In this document: piece by piece, positions 34,538 through 45,370 of the stretch | Position numbering within the stretch: position 1 is the stretch's first letter | How the letters are laid out: each line of letters starts with the position of its first letter | NCBI RefSeq assembly: GCF_000315625.1 | Contig: NW_005434667.1 | Span: forward strand, 922,438 to 986,437 | Length of the DNA: 64,000 nucleotides | Direction of reading: 5' to 3' | From: Guillardia theta CCMP2712 | Taxonomy: Eukaryota; Cryptophyceae; Pyrenomonadales; Geminigeraceae | Program-made: the position numbers and the translations under genes | The notes under the pieces: generated by a model | Told to the model about the DNA's origin: nothing | Databases searched by the model: none | Seen by the model: only the letters and a program-made list of their open reading frames with translations

Positions 34538-36841
34538 ATGGCGGAGGTGGATCTTGCAACGAAGCAGGATGGCCAGGTGAGGAGAGGAGAGGAGAGGAGA
34601 GAAGTATGGAGGAACGTAAGAGAATGAAGAGGAGAGGAGAGGAAAGGAGAGAAATATGGAGGAACGAAATAGAATGAAGAGGAGAGGAGAGGAGAGGAGA
34701 GGAGAGAAATATGGAGGAACGAAAGAAAGATGAAGAGGAGAGGAGAGGAGAGAAAGATGGCTACATCGAGAGAGATCAAAGGGGAGAGAAATATGGAAGA
34801 ATGAGAATGAAGAGGAAAGGAGGGGAAAAGAGAGGAGAGGAGATCAATGTGGGAAGAGCAAGGGAGAACAGAGGCGGAGAAGAGAAAAGTGCGATATCAC
34901 AAGATGAGGGGAGCACGTTGGAGGGAAATGCGATATGATTGTGAAAATTGAAGCATCATCCGAAAGGGATGCAGAATTTGTTCATGTAATTTCATGATTT
35001 CAAGTGATATTTGCGGGGATTGAAGAGAGGACAACCTCGTTGCGATTAATTTCTTCAGTGCCCGATCTTGACAGAACCATCCTAGTTGAGGAGGTTAATG
35101 CTGATATAGAAGAGAGACTTGTTGGCACGGATGAAGACAGTCAGGGAATGACTTTGTTTGTACAGGTGGTTACACCATGGGAGGTGGAAGCAGACGGCGA
35201 GGAAGGCATCGACTATGACAAGCTCATCGATCGCTTTGGGTCTCAGCGAATCTCTCCTGAGCTCATCGAGAGAATGGAAAGGCTGACTGGAGTCAAAGCG
35301 TAAGAAAAGTGAATGCCTTGTTCTCTTTTTATGACTGGTCTACTTTCCTATGCTTGCAGACACCCGTGGCTGCGCAGGGGAATCTTCTTCTCCCACAGAG
35401 ATTTTGAACAGATTCTTGACTTGTACGAACAGAAGAAGCCTTTCTACCTTTACACGGGAAGAGGCCCTTCATCTGATGCGCTCCACATGGGCCATCTTAT
35501 CCCTTTCATGTTCACGAAATGGCTGCAAGACACCTTCGACGTGCCTCTGGTGATCCAAATGACGGATGACGAGAAGTATCTGTGGAAAGGCGACCACGAG
35601 ACCAACACGATCGAGAAGTATGACACTTGTGTCGTCTCGCCGGGAACCACTTAATCTCTGTTTGCAAGGTTTTATGAGCTGGGAAAGGAGAATGCAAAAG
35701 ACATCATAGCGTGCGGGTTCGACATCAACAAGACTTTCATCTTCTCAAACCTCGAGTACATTGGGTAGGATTCTCCCTTCCTTCTTAATGCAGCTGACGT
35801 CCGTCCTCAGACACATGTATCCCACCATCGTTCGGATTGAGAAGGCTGTCACGTACAGCCAGGCCAAGGGGATCTTTGGGTTTACTGACAGCGACAACAT
35901 TGGAAAGCATTCGTTCCCAGCCATTCAGGTAGCAGTGGAGGAGGAAGATCGGCTCCTCTGAGTCCACACAGGCCGCTCCTTCCTTTCCTGTAGCGTTCCC
36001 TCACATCTTCGGTACCCGAGGGTGTCTCGTCGACATCACGACTGATTTCCGAGCAGGAAACGACACGGAGCCGTTGTGCCTCATCCCGTGTGCCATTGAT
36101 CAGGATCCTTACTTCCGAATGACCCGTGACGTGGCCCCGCGTCTCGGGTGGAAGAAGCCAGCGCTCCTCCATAGGTGGGACTGGATCGCTGCATCACCTT
36201 AATATCCTCACCGCTGCTGTTCAGCAAGTTCTTTCCTGCGCTCACCGGCTCGAAGACAAAAATGAGCGCGTCTGACGCGTCGACAACGATTTATGTCTCC
36301 GACACCCCAGACATGATCAAGACCAAGGTATGTGCCTGAGATATCCTGCTTCCATTGCAGTTGACACGTGACGACAACAGGTGAACAAGTATGCGTTCAG
36401 TGGAGGACAGGTTTGACCACTTTTCCGTACTCTGCTTGCCCGTGTGACCTTCTCAAAGGTTTCCCTCGAAGATCAGAAGAATACTGGAGCAAACTTGGAA
36501 GTCGATGTCGCCTACCAGGTGAGGGTCAATGGAGATGTCATGTTGTTGACTTTAAACTCAGTGGATGCGATTTTTCTGCGACGACGACTCTGTCCTTCAG
36601 AAGATAGAACAGGAATATGGTCCAGGACCAGTCCGTGCTGGCAACAAGATGCTCACAGGAGAGGCCAAGCAGCTGCTCATCTCCACTCTCCAACCCATCA
36701 TTTCAAGACATCAGCAGGTTTCCAACTTCGCCGGGTTCTTTCCATCCTGGTGACTTTCCTTGTTTGCAGGCAAGAGCTGCTGTCTCGAATGAGATGGTAG
36801 AAACCTTCATGACCCCCAGAACTCTGAAATTCACGAGATGA
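34538..36841 (+). CDS. WARS1: cytosolic tryptophanyl-tRNA synthetase
   Basis: This class Ic synthetase charges tRNA-Trp with tryptophan in the cytosol. Exon 1 (34538-34576) joins exon 2 at 35166 to give [20 protein letters not shown], the start of the conserved eukaryotic core. Later exons give [33 protein letters not shown] (HIGH-type motif HMGH), [33 protein letters not shown] and [20 protein letters not shown]. They continue with [36 protein letters not shown] (KMSAS form of KMSKS), [10 protein letters not shown] and [10 protein letters not shown]. All catalytic motifs are intact over about ten exons. It lacks a targeting peptide and a WHEP domain. The unusually long first intron (589 nt) is filled with GGAGA repeats. 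Confidence 0.97.
34577..34900. repeat. purine-rich GGAGA/GGAGG tract with about 50-bp repeats
   Basis: This is part of the first intron of the TrpRS gene. Imperfect units containing GAGAAATATGGAGGAACGAA recur three to four times between about 34597 and 34800 amid GGAGA runs. It indicates a decaying minisatellite. Confidence 0.75.
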
Positions 36842-36976
36842 AGTCTCTCGATTAGGAAGCAGAAAATAAACATGTCGCAAGGAACATCTTGGAAACGACT
36901 ACTAGTAGTCTTGCACTCAGATTGCTGGGAAGTTACGTTGACAGCATCTCTCACGCGCGTTCTCTTTCGTGAGACA

Positions 36977-37876
36977 TCATGTCGTCTGCTGCGTTGCAAC
37001 TAGGATGTAGTTGTTGCAGCCATCAGGATGTACCCAGCGCGTCGAGAACTTGCGGGAGTATGCGGCCTTTACATCCGATCTTGCCTGTTCACTACCACCC
37101 AGTACATTCATGATTAAGTTCCCAGTAACTCGAGCAACGAGATCAACAAAGTCATGCGTGCAGAACTCTCTTGGAGGAGCATCCAAGGCCTCGTTGCTCG
37201 GAGCGTTCAGATCCACAAGAACCACATCGAAGGATCCGACACTCCTGCGCAAGAAGCTGCTTCCGTCATCATGCTGTGCTGTCACCCTGTCGTTGAAGTG
37301 CTTCCTCCCGAGCCGCAGCACCGCAGGGTTGGAGTCCACAGCACATATCTCGAACCTCAACAATGTGCTCAAGAACGATGAAAGGGCCCCCGCTCCATGA
37401 CCAAGGACGCAAACTTTCTTCACCACAGTGGGAAGGCGGCACATCGCATCATACATCACTCGATGATACTGCAGCATGAGCCTAGTGGGATCCGGGGTCC
37501 CCTCCGCAGTAAGCGCCATTTCAGTTTGTATGTGATCGCTGACCAGCTCATGAGAAGTTTGATCGAGAGTGAAGAACCTCAGTCTTCTGACTCTTGCCCC
37601 ATCCTCCCCTACCTCGTCGCTAACCATGATTGGAGCATCCTGGTTCTCGGAATCGATCTCCACTACTGAGCCATGAAACCCCACGATAGAATTTTCCTCG
37701 CGAACATCCCTGTTCCTTTTCTTCTTCTGCTTCCTGGCTTGATCCTCGACATTACTGCGTTTCTCTCTATTTCGATGTTTCTTACCCTTCCCCTGATCCA
37801 TTATGGTCATATCGAAGTCGCCCGTACAATCAAACATTCTTCCTGTTCTGGACCTTCGAGTTGGGCAGGCCTGCAT
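36977..37876 (-). CDS. METTL13-like class I methyltransferase (spermidine-synthase-like)
   Basis: A single-exon frame of 299 residues starts at ATG 37876. The first 75 residues are basic and low complexity, with NLS-like Lys/Arg clusters. The rest resembles the C-terminal methyltransferase domain of METTL13/EEF1AKNMT: RRLRFFTLDQTSHELVSDHI upstream, then YHRVMYDAMCRLP. The SAM-binding motif is VKKVCVLGHGAGALSSFL with the acidic end of beta-2 at FEICAVDSNPAVL, followed by HDDGSSFLR and FDVVLVDLNAP. Family members methylate eEF1A; whether that is the substrate here is inferred. The N-terminal half of METTL13 is absent. Convergent with TrpRS, 135 bp apart. Confidence 0.8.
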   Translation of the reverse strand: MQACPTRRSRTGRMFDCTGDFDMTIMDQGKGKKHRNREKRSNVEDQARKQKKKRNRDVREENSIVGFHGSVVEIDSENQDAPIMVSDEVGEDGARVRRLRFFTLDQTSHELVSDHIQTEMALTAEGTPDPTRLMLQYHRVMYDAMCRLPTVVKKVCVLGHGAGALSSFLSTLLRFEICAVDSNPAVLRLGRKHFNDRVTAQHDDGSSFLRRSVGSFDVVLVDLNAPSNEALDAPPREFCTHDFVDLVARVTGNLIMNVLGGSEQARSDVKAAYSRKFSTRWVHPDGCNNYILVATQQTT

Positions 37877-38571
37877 AGTTCATCTTTTAACCGTCTTCCG
37901 ACCACCATCAGCCTCCCAGAACTTTTCGCGTCCCTTTCCCTCCGCGCCCCTGACGCCATGACCTCCTCGGATCTACTTTTACTCAAGTGCAAGGTAACAA
38001 AAAGAGCCTGAGTCCGCCTCAAAGGAGAGATAGGAAAAACAGAAGAGGCAGCGAGAACCGAGGACAAGGAGCAGTAGCGTTGAGACTGGAGTTTACTTTT
38101 ACTCAATCATCTACACCCCTGGCCCCAGGGCCTCTAAAGGTGAGGGTCTCGCATCAAAGTTGACAACTTCTGCGGTCTTGGTTGACTAATCGTTGACCGG
38201 TTGAACTCCTGTACCCCTCCTCTTCCCCTGCCCCACCCTACCGTTGACCACCATCATCCGATCGGAACCCTTGGTGAATTATTGCTGACTATTGCGGGGC
38301 ACCGTCTCCGAGGGGGTGGGTACTTTCATCGGGAATCATGTGGGTGGGGGCACTCATCGGAGCATCACGTTCATTTTACAAGGGCATGTCACTACCCCAC
38401 CCCTCTTCAAAAGGTCTGATTGGTGGGTCAAAGAAGTCTGTGACTACCAGTACTGTCGCCTATGAACCACCCCCTCTATCCAGCACCGAAAATGACCGTG
38501 TTGACCTACAAAGGGGATAACCCCTACCCTCCTTCCATAGCCTCCTCTGCAATCTGTCGGAGAGCGAAGCC
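37877..38571. other. intergenic region with C/G island
   Basis: No gene supported. A minus-strand frame near 37807-38030 (MASGARRERDAKSSGRL) overlaps the methyltransferase start and is probably leader. Bases 38140-38530 carry GTTGAC words and an island with CCCCACCC, GGGGTGGG and CCCCTACCC words. Confidence 0.5.
38140..38530. repeat. C/G island with repeated GTTGAC words
   Basis: CTGTACCCC, CCCCACCCTACC (plus-strand C-rich) near 38210-38240, then GGGGGTGGG and GTGGGTGGGGG near 38310-38350. C-rich CCCCACCCC and CCCCTACCC words return at 38390-38530. GTTGAC or TTGACC occurs at least five times between 38158 and 38510. It is immediately upstream of the giant membrane protein gene. Confidence 0.55.
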
Positions 38572-41500
38572 ATGCTGCTCGGGGTCTTGCTATGCGCGGG
38601 GCTACTGGCCTCTGGCGTCCTGGGAGACTCCCCGACAATCTCGTACGGATCAAGCTCTGCTGGACTGATGGGCTCCGCGAGGCGACAAGTCTCCTCCTCT
38701 CTTTGCGAGCCCCCATCGGACTTGAAAATTGTCATTGGGAACCTGGTTGCTTCGAAGCCAAACATTGATGCGTGCTTGCAAAGATGTCTTCCAGATGTCT
38801 TGAGTCCTTTCTCACAATATGCTCTGAGTTCATTCACGGTTGCGACATACGTTTGCCCTGCTACAACTACACCACTGATAGCAACTCCTCCTCCTTCCCT
38901 TGCAAATTTCACTGGCAATCACACAACCGCTGCCTTAGGATCAGTATCACCCACGAATTCTACAACAGCAGAAGCGACAACATCAACTACTCCTGCACCT
39001 GTGACTACATCAACTACTTCTGCATCGCTTGGTTCAGTAGAGAATACAACCAGCATACAACAAACGACAATTGCTGCGACACCAACGGAAAATTACACCA
39101 TCGTGACTGGCATTAATTCGACAGCTTCCAATACTAGCATTGCTGATACGACATCTTCTGCTCAAACAAGCACCACCGTGATTCCATCGACCAGCACTTC
39201 CCCTTTGACAACTAGCACAGTCGAAACGTCCACCCCCGCTCCAACCAACACCTCGGGCATTCCAGTGACAAGCAATTTCTCTATACCAAGCGTGACCCCG
39301 CCACCTTCGATATCCTTCACCGGAACATGCACGACATGTCCTGACTACTTGATACAATTCATGACTTGCATGTGTAGCAGTTGCTGCCAGACCGTCAAGG
39401 ACACCTTTGACAAGATTGTGTTTCCTGCTTCCACTTTCTTGAGCTCCACGTGCATGAATGCGACTTGTTCCTACGTCCCTCCTTTGCTGCCAACGACTAC
39501 TCCTATTCCTACTACTCCTCCACCTGCAGCAGCGCTCTCTCCCGCTCTCAAAGCACAGGCCGATACAGCATCAGCTGTCGTCGGTGAGAACCCTTGTAGA
39601 GGACCATTTTCATGTGCTCACTCACCCCATTGCAGCCGTGGTGGTGGCAGCGACTGTTGCGGGATCTGTGGCTGGTTCTGTAGCAGGTGAAAAGAGTTCG
39701 TGATCTCATCTCTCCTTGACATTTCGTGAAGGTGCGGTTGCCGGCTCCTCGGCTGCCCCTGCTCCTGGTGCATCGATCTATCAGCTCATCGGAGCGACGC
39801 AATTCATGGGATTGTTTGGAAGCATGCTCGACGATACTCCAGTCCCCTCCAGCACAGCTCCACCTACCAACAATCGACGATTGCTTGCAACTGAACAAAA
39901 GCAAGAAAATGAAGGACAGGCCTTTAGCTCCGCCTTTGCTTGGGCAAACCTACGATTCGATGGCATCTTCAGTTTGAAGAAGGATACTTGTGCTGGTGCG
40001 TACATGCAAGGCTACTTCGGTGTGGCGGGGACGTTCATCGCCGGGCTAGGAGCAGCTCTCATCCTCCGCCTTATCTTGCTACATGGGGTCTCTCGGATCT
40101 TCCAAAACGTTTCTGGTGCGACTCCTGCGAAGCCGCCCAAGGGGATGGGCTTCGGCGAGCACGAGCTGCACGTGGTCAAGACTTCTCACCTCGGCCTTTG
40201 CCAGATCACAGGGATCCTCATGGCCATCGGCAAGTACGCCTACTGCCCTTGCGGTTGGCTCAACAAAGCTGCGTGGGCGATGGCCTTCATGTGGTTGATC
40301 AGCGTGCCAGCCGGATTTCTGGTCTTCATGGCTTGGTACATCATCAAGAGCAAGAGGAACAGCGACATCACGTTCAAGCGCAACGAAAACAGCTGCACAT
40401 GGTCTGAATTCTTCGGCAAGGTGATGGCAGCCAAAGGAACGGCAGAAGACTTCTGTGAGCCGAACGTGATCTACGCCTCTTTCAAGATTCTCTTTGGAGT
40501 TACCGGGGTTTTGTTTGTGCTGCTTGGTCTACGAGGAAGCTTGAGCGGCAATTACATAGAGTGCAATGCAAGCGCTCGCTGCACTTGTGTTGGGGATGAG
40601 TGCGCTTTGACCATCGTCTTCTGGATCCTCGGCGTCATTATCGCCTTTCTTCCACCCGCACTGAACACAAAGCTTGGACGACACTTTGTGATCTTCAATA
40701 CGAACCTTGTCTCAGCAGCTGTTGGCAAGAAATATGTGATGGACAGCAACGGAGTTGTCGATGAGGTCAAGACAGGCGGTACAAACTGCCTCGCGCCGCT
40801 TTTAAATGTTCTGGGAGATCTCGTTGCCAAGTTGAACACCATGACAGATCCTCGTGTGCAAAAAGGCCTCCGAAATCGAGGCAAGTGGGAGAAGAAAGAC
40901 AACTTCTCCATGTTCTACGAGGAGTACAACGAATATGGTGGATACTTCGCTTGCTTCGTCATGCTCAAGAACTTGTTCATCGGAATCCTGCTCGTCACTG
41001 ATCCCTTCCCTCTGGTGGATCCGACAGCCAAGGCTTGGTGCATCACTGTTCTCTTCCTGTCAGAGGTGATCATCTTGTTCTTCTTCTCTCCCGACATCGA
41101 CGCAATCAACGGGCTCAAGATGGGAGTGCAGCAGCTGCAGCAGACGGTGATCATGCTGATCGCCACCCTGACTGTCAGTGGCAAGGTCAACAAAGACGTA
41201 GGAATCTCAGCTGTCATCACCTTCAGCACCATCCAAGTCGTGCTGGCCATGCCCGAGCAGATCTGGGGAGTGATTCGCTCCTTCGTTGCTCCTGCTGCTA
41301 AACCAGGGATGAAAGGATTTCCCATGACAGCCACGGAGCTGAGGGCCAAGAAGCTTGCCTCGACAGGCATCATGCAGAAGTATCACCTGGCAAGAAGCTC
41401 CATATCCGACCTGAAACCCATCGGAAGCTCCCTCATGTCCGGTAAACTGCCGGCAGTCTTCACAGAGCTCTTCACCAACGACAAGCTACTGCTCAAACTC

Positions 41501-43381
41501 AACACCCTGAAGCCTGGCTGCCTCAACCCGTGAGTGATGGCGTGGAGGTGCCTTGAAAGTGACTCAGTCGTTTCAGGTTCTTCAAGCAGGTGTTCGATAT
41601 GGACATGATAAGGGAAGGCCTCTCAACCATCGCTGAAGAAGTCACCCTCCTCTCAAGCCACATCAACCAGCTGCTGGAAGTTGAATGGGAATCAGCTTCG
41701 GACTTTCTTGTGGGCATTCAATCGTTCTTTGGGATAAAGAATTGTTTAGAGGGATTCACAAACGTCTTTCGTCATGTACTTCTCTTGTACTGCCATCTGT
41801 CACTTCTCTGACCTCTTTCTCTTCAGTTGACATCTGGCGACCTCAAAGTGGCGATGCAGGCTTGCCTGGAGTGTCCGGATCTGCTCGTGTCTCTTGAGTC
41901 CCTGGCGACTGAGAACGGGGTGATCTCGTCCTTGGAGGAGATGCTCCGGAAGATCATGAAGCATCAGTCCATACAGAGCTGCTTGGCTGAGTTGGAGTCC
42001 AAGGTGCCCGAGCAGATCCTGCCGAGTTTCGATGCTCTCGCCGAGATCGACTGGGAAGCTTCAGGCATCATCTCAGAGTTCGCCGTCGTTTGCGGGAGCA
42101 TCATGAACGACTTGAAGCTCTTGGAAGCTTCAGTCAAAGGGCAGATGGAGCTGGCCTTCTCCTTCCCTCGAGATATCTTCGCGCGACTTGACGGGAACAT
42201 GGCCATTGACGCTTTGAAGACCGTCGCTCTCTCCATCCCTGCGCCCTTGGACCAGGCCTTCTCCAAGATGCTGGAGCTGCAGGCGCTTAAACCAGCCATC
42301 ACTGAGCTTCTGGCAAAGGTACGAGAGCTGCGGTAGAGCATCATCGGGTGACTTTATCTTCCAGCTAAACGTCTCCGACTTCCTTGGAGCCATTACCGTC
42401 TTCTTCAAAGACCCCAAGGTCTTCGACCTTCTCGGTAAGTTCCTGCCCACGAACATGCTCGAGGAGGTCATCAAGAAAGTCTGGATGGACGAGACTATCC
42501 TAGCAAGGCTAAAGGCGATGAGCGCAAAATTTCCTGTCATCTCCCCAGAGCTCAACGCGCTGATCAAGTTGGACTTCCAAGCTCCAGATCTCCTCTCGAC
42601 CTTCACAGCCAAGATGAGCGAGTTACAGCTGGCGATCATGAAGCCCGAGTTCAACATCCTCAACCAGATCTCCTTCCCTGGAGACCTCCTCTCCTCTCTC
42701 GACCCTCGAGTCATCGTGGGCTGCATCGGCCCCATCCTCATGCCCCTCGAGAAAATCTTCAAAGTCAAACTGCCAGATCACCTGCAAGACATGCTCAAGA
42801 ATGTCGACGTGCCAGCCATTGAGCTCCCTAAGGCCCAACTCCCTGACTTCCAAGTTGTCATCAAGAAGATCATCGGGATGGTCTGAACTCCTTGCTCTCT
42901 CCTCCTCTCGCTGATATTTCTCCTTCAGATTGACCCGGAGCAGTTTACAGACATTCTCGATGAAATCAAGAATTCCCTTCCCGGCCCTGCTCAGGTTCGT
43001 TCCCCTGGACCGCCTCCTGCTCTCAATTCGATTGCTGAGCATGCGAGTGCAGGAGCTCATGGGGGGGGCCTTCACTGCCGCCAAAGAACTTTCCGCTCAG
43101 AAGCCAGAGGTACCTCAGATGGACCGGGAGGCGCAAAACCTTCCAACCAAGGCCTGGTGGAGATACCCGGAGACTTGGGTGAGAAGTTCGACGTAGGAGC
43201 TCGGCAGAGTTGTGAGCTTTTTCTCAGTTCCTCAGCTTTATCGGACTCTGCGCCGCCATCACTCTGTTCATCATGGCTGCAATGGTGAGATAGAGCAAAC
43301 CATGAGGTTTTTAGCATGAGACCCTAACGTATGGCGTGACAGGCTGCGTCCAGTGACTGTGGTTGCGTATGCAAGGCGTAG
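38572..43381 (+). CDS. giant multi-pass membrane protein with mucin-like ectodomain
   Basis: ATG 38572 starts a signal peptide (MLLGVLLCAGLLASGVLG). About 230 residues of Thr/Ser/Pro-rich sequence with many N-X-S/T sequons follow (mucin-like), then a Cys cluster (CTTCPDYLIQFMTCMCSSCC). Two short introns near 39583-39735 lead into a hydrophobic Ala/Val/Gly stretch and RRLLA. A polytopic region contains about eight to ten helices, for example FGVAGTFIAGLGAALILRLI, CALTIVFWILGVIIAFLPPA and GVLFVLLGLRGSL. The long C-terminal part (41580-43180) is helical with loosely repeated units (LLSSLDPRV, ILPSFDALAEIDWEASGI). It ends in one last helix (FLSFIGLCAAITLFIMAAM) and a Cys tail (SDCGCVCKA). It is probably a plasma-membrane or vacuolar glycoprotein or channel; no family was recognised. 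Confidence 0.82.
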
Positions 43382-43930
43382 AAGTTTCCATCATGTTTAT
43401 TCATCGCACCTCAAGGAATCGCGAATGCAAACTGAAGTTTTTGGCTGACCAGGACGATGGGTGCTGGAAGTGGTGGAGGAATTAAAGTTGACAACTTGTA
43501 TTCTTACTCTTTCATAATCAAGCTCTATTTGTGTTTGATTAAAAAATCTAGACCATGGACTTCAAGTTTCATCCACAATTTTTGATATGTCAATGGTGTA
43601 TGTGATTTTCCACTGAGTGTCGTATCTCTTCATCCTATCGGTCAGTGCGATCTCACACGAGCTAGAGATATCCGATGTCACTAGGCGCTGTCTTAATCAA
43701 TATCCTACAACTGATTTGAATAATAGCGCGGGGGAGATAAATAAGATGTTCTTGAGCAATCATTTGACAGATTGAACACACAGCTTGAAGTTGTTTCAAC
43801 TTCTGGTAGATATAAATGACTTTGTCTTCCAAAACAAGAGACATTCTCATTGTCGTGTAATGAACTTTCATTCAAGACATGAGACATCACAATCATCGAT
43901 GCATTGAGCAGACAACCAACTGGCCCTGCA
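43382..43930. other. A+T-rich intergenic sequence, no gene seen
   Basis: Convergent 3' flanks of the giant membrane protein and the duplicated-module gene. The base composition is A+T-rich and short frames have no recognisable content. Confidence 0.5.
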
Positions 43931-44970
43931 TTAGTAGTAGACAATCTCCCTGACGGGGCGTTTCTCAAGGAACAGCTTCTGCGAAGGCCTCAACACGGGC
44001 CTGCGTGCCCAGTGCTGTGACGGGGTCGTTCCTACGCTGCAGTCCATCGGTCCCTTCGGCCCGCACCCGAAGCTGTTCTTCGTCTGGCCGCTGATGCCCA
44101 TCCACATCCCGTACTGGCCCTGCGCCTCCATCAATGCCCTCCTAAACAACAATGCCCCCCTCGCATGCATCACATATCAGCATGAACACCCCCTGATATC
44201 CTCACACATACAGATTGATGGCGTGCGCTCAGGGGGATCTTGACCTATCTCATCTCACACATCTCCTCACCTTGGGTCCGAACGCGTCTGCTCCGTCCTT
44301 GGTGTTGTACTCCTCTGGGTGCTCACTGTCGGCAAAGACATCGTTCTTTGCTCCCTCAGGGAGCCCGTTCCACTCAAGGGTGGGGACAGTGTTCTCAGTG
44401 AAGAGAGGGCTCAACTGCTGCTTGATCGCCGACTGTCTCCTGCGAACAGCCCAGTGCTGTGACGGGGTCGTTCCTACGCTGCAGTCCATCGGTCCCTTCG
44501 GCCCGCACCCGAAGCTGTTCTTCGTCTGGCCGCTGATGCCCATCCACATCCCGTACTGGCCCTGCGCCTCTATCAATGCCCTCCTAAACAACAATGCCCC
44601 CCTCGCATGCATTACATATCAGCATGAACACCCCCTGATATCCTCACACATACAGATTGATGGCGTGCGCTCAGGGGGATCTTGACCTATCTCATCTCAC
44701 ACATCTCCTCACCTTGGGTCCGAACGCGTCTGCTCCGTCCTTGGTGTTGTACTCCTCTGGGTGCTCACTGTCGGCAAAGACATCGTTCTTTGCTCCCTCA
44801 GGGAGCCCGTTCCACTCAAGGGTGGGGACAGTGTTCTCAGTGAAGAGAGGGCTCAAGACGGTCTTTCTCGCATGCTTCACCATAACGCTGCTCACTCCTA
44901 CAAGAAGCACAAGCGCCGAGAAAGCCGCGCATGCCGCAAGCAGCTGCGCCGCTCTCTTGCCGCTAGCCAT
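43931..44970 (-). CDS. membrane-anchored protein with duplicated extracellular module
   Basis: ATG 44970 starts a short basic N-terminus and one hydrophobic anchor (LLAACAAFSALVLLVGVSSV). The module LSPLFTENTVPTLEWNGLPE ... TKDGADAFGPK follows and is spliced (phase 0, donor GTGAGG, acceptor GAGGCGCAG) to GQYGMWMGISGQTKNSFGCG ... VGTTPSQHWA. The whole exon-intron-exon unit then occurs again almost identically, joined by RRRQSAIKQQ, before a divergent tail ending at 43931. The module has conserved Cys and Trp, suggesting an extracellular or luminal fold. I recognise no family. Using the longer frame before GQYGM would break the splice phase, so the acceptor next to GGCCAGTAC is preferred. It is divergent from AP-4 epsilon. 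Confidence 0.65.
44007..44415. repeat. tandem duplication, copy 1
   Basis: About 409 bp nearly identical to the copy at about 44450-44857. It covers an exon, the intron and the next exon of the minus-strand gene. Only a few substitutions are visible (for example Met versus Ile beside the acceptor), including within the intron, so the event is recent. Confidence 0.9.
44450..44857. repeat. tandem duplication, copy 2
   Basis: The second copy of the unit at 44007-44415, offset by about 442 bp. The 35-bp spacer between copies encodes the linker RRRQSAIKQQ on the minus strand. Confidence 0.9.
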
Positions 44971-45370
44971 GGCGTCTCTTCGTGTATGAAGTTAACCAGG
45001 AAGGTGGTAGACCAGAACGAGGAATTTCTAATCTGAGCAGTAAATAAATTAGTTTCGCAGGATAAATATCAAATCAGGTCCGCCTCATGAGATTACGAAT
45101 GACAGAAATCGTAATTCATAATCTCAACTCTGCTGCCCCGAGAAGCTCTACACCTCTGTCGCAGCCGTCATGGTGTGGGAGAGGAGAAGGTGAAGGGATT
45201 GCGCGTCTTTGCTCGATAGTCTCCTCTGCCTAGTCGAAGATCTCTCAGCGTCTTCTTCTTCTCCTTCTTCTGCTCTTCTGCTCTCGTCTTGTTGACTACA
45301 TTCAGAGTCTTTGCCCGGGACTGTTCTGAGAGAAACTCAGCTCCATCAGGCGCCATCGACACTTGCCAGC
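44971..45370. promoter_or_regulatory. divergent 5' region between duplicated-module gene and AP-4 epsilon
   Basis: About 400 bp between two divergent start codons. It contains CTTCTTCTTCTCC pyrimidine sequence near 45250 and no other recognised element. An in-frame upstream ATG-like start at 45311 could extend AP-4 epsilon by 20 residues, but the ATG at 45371 fits the family. Confidence 0.4.
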
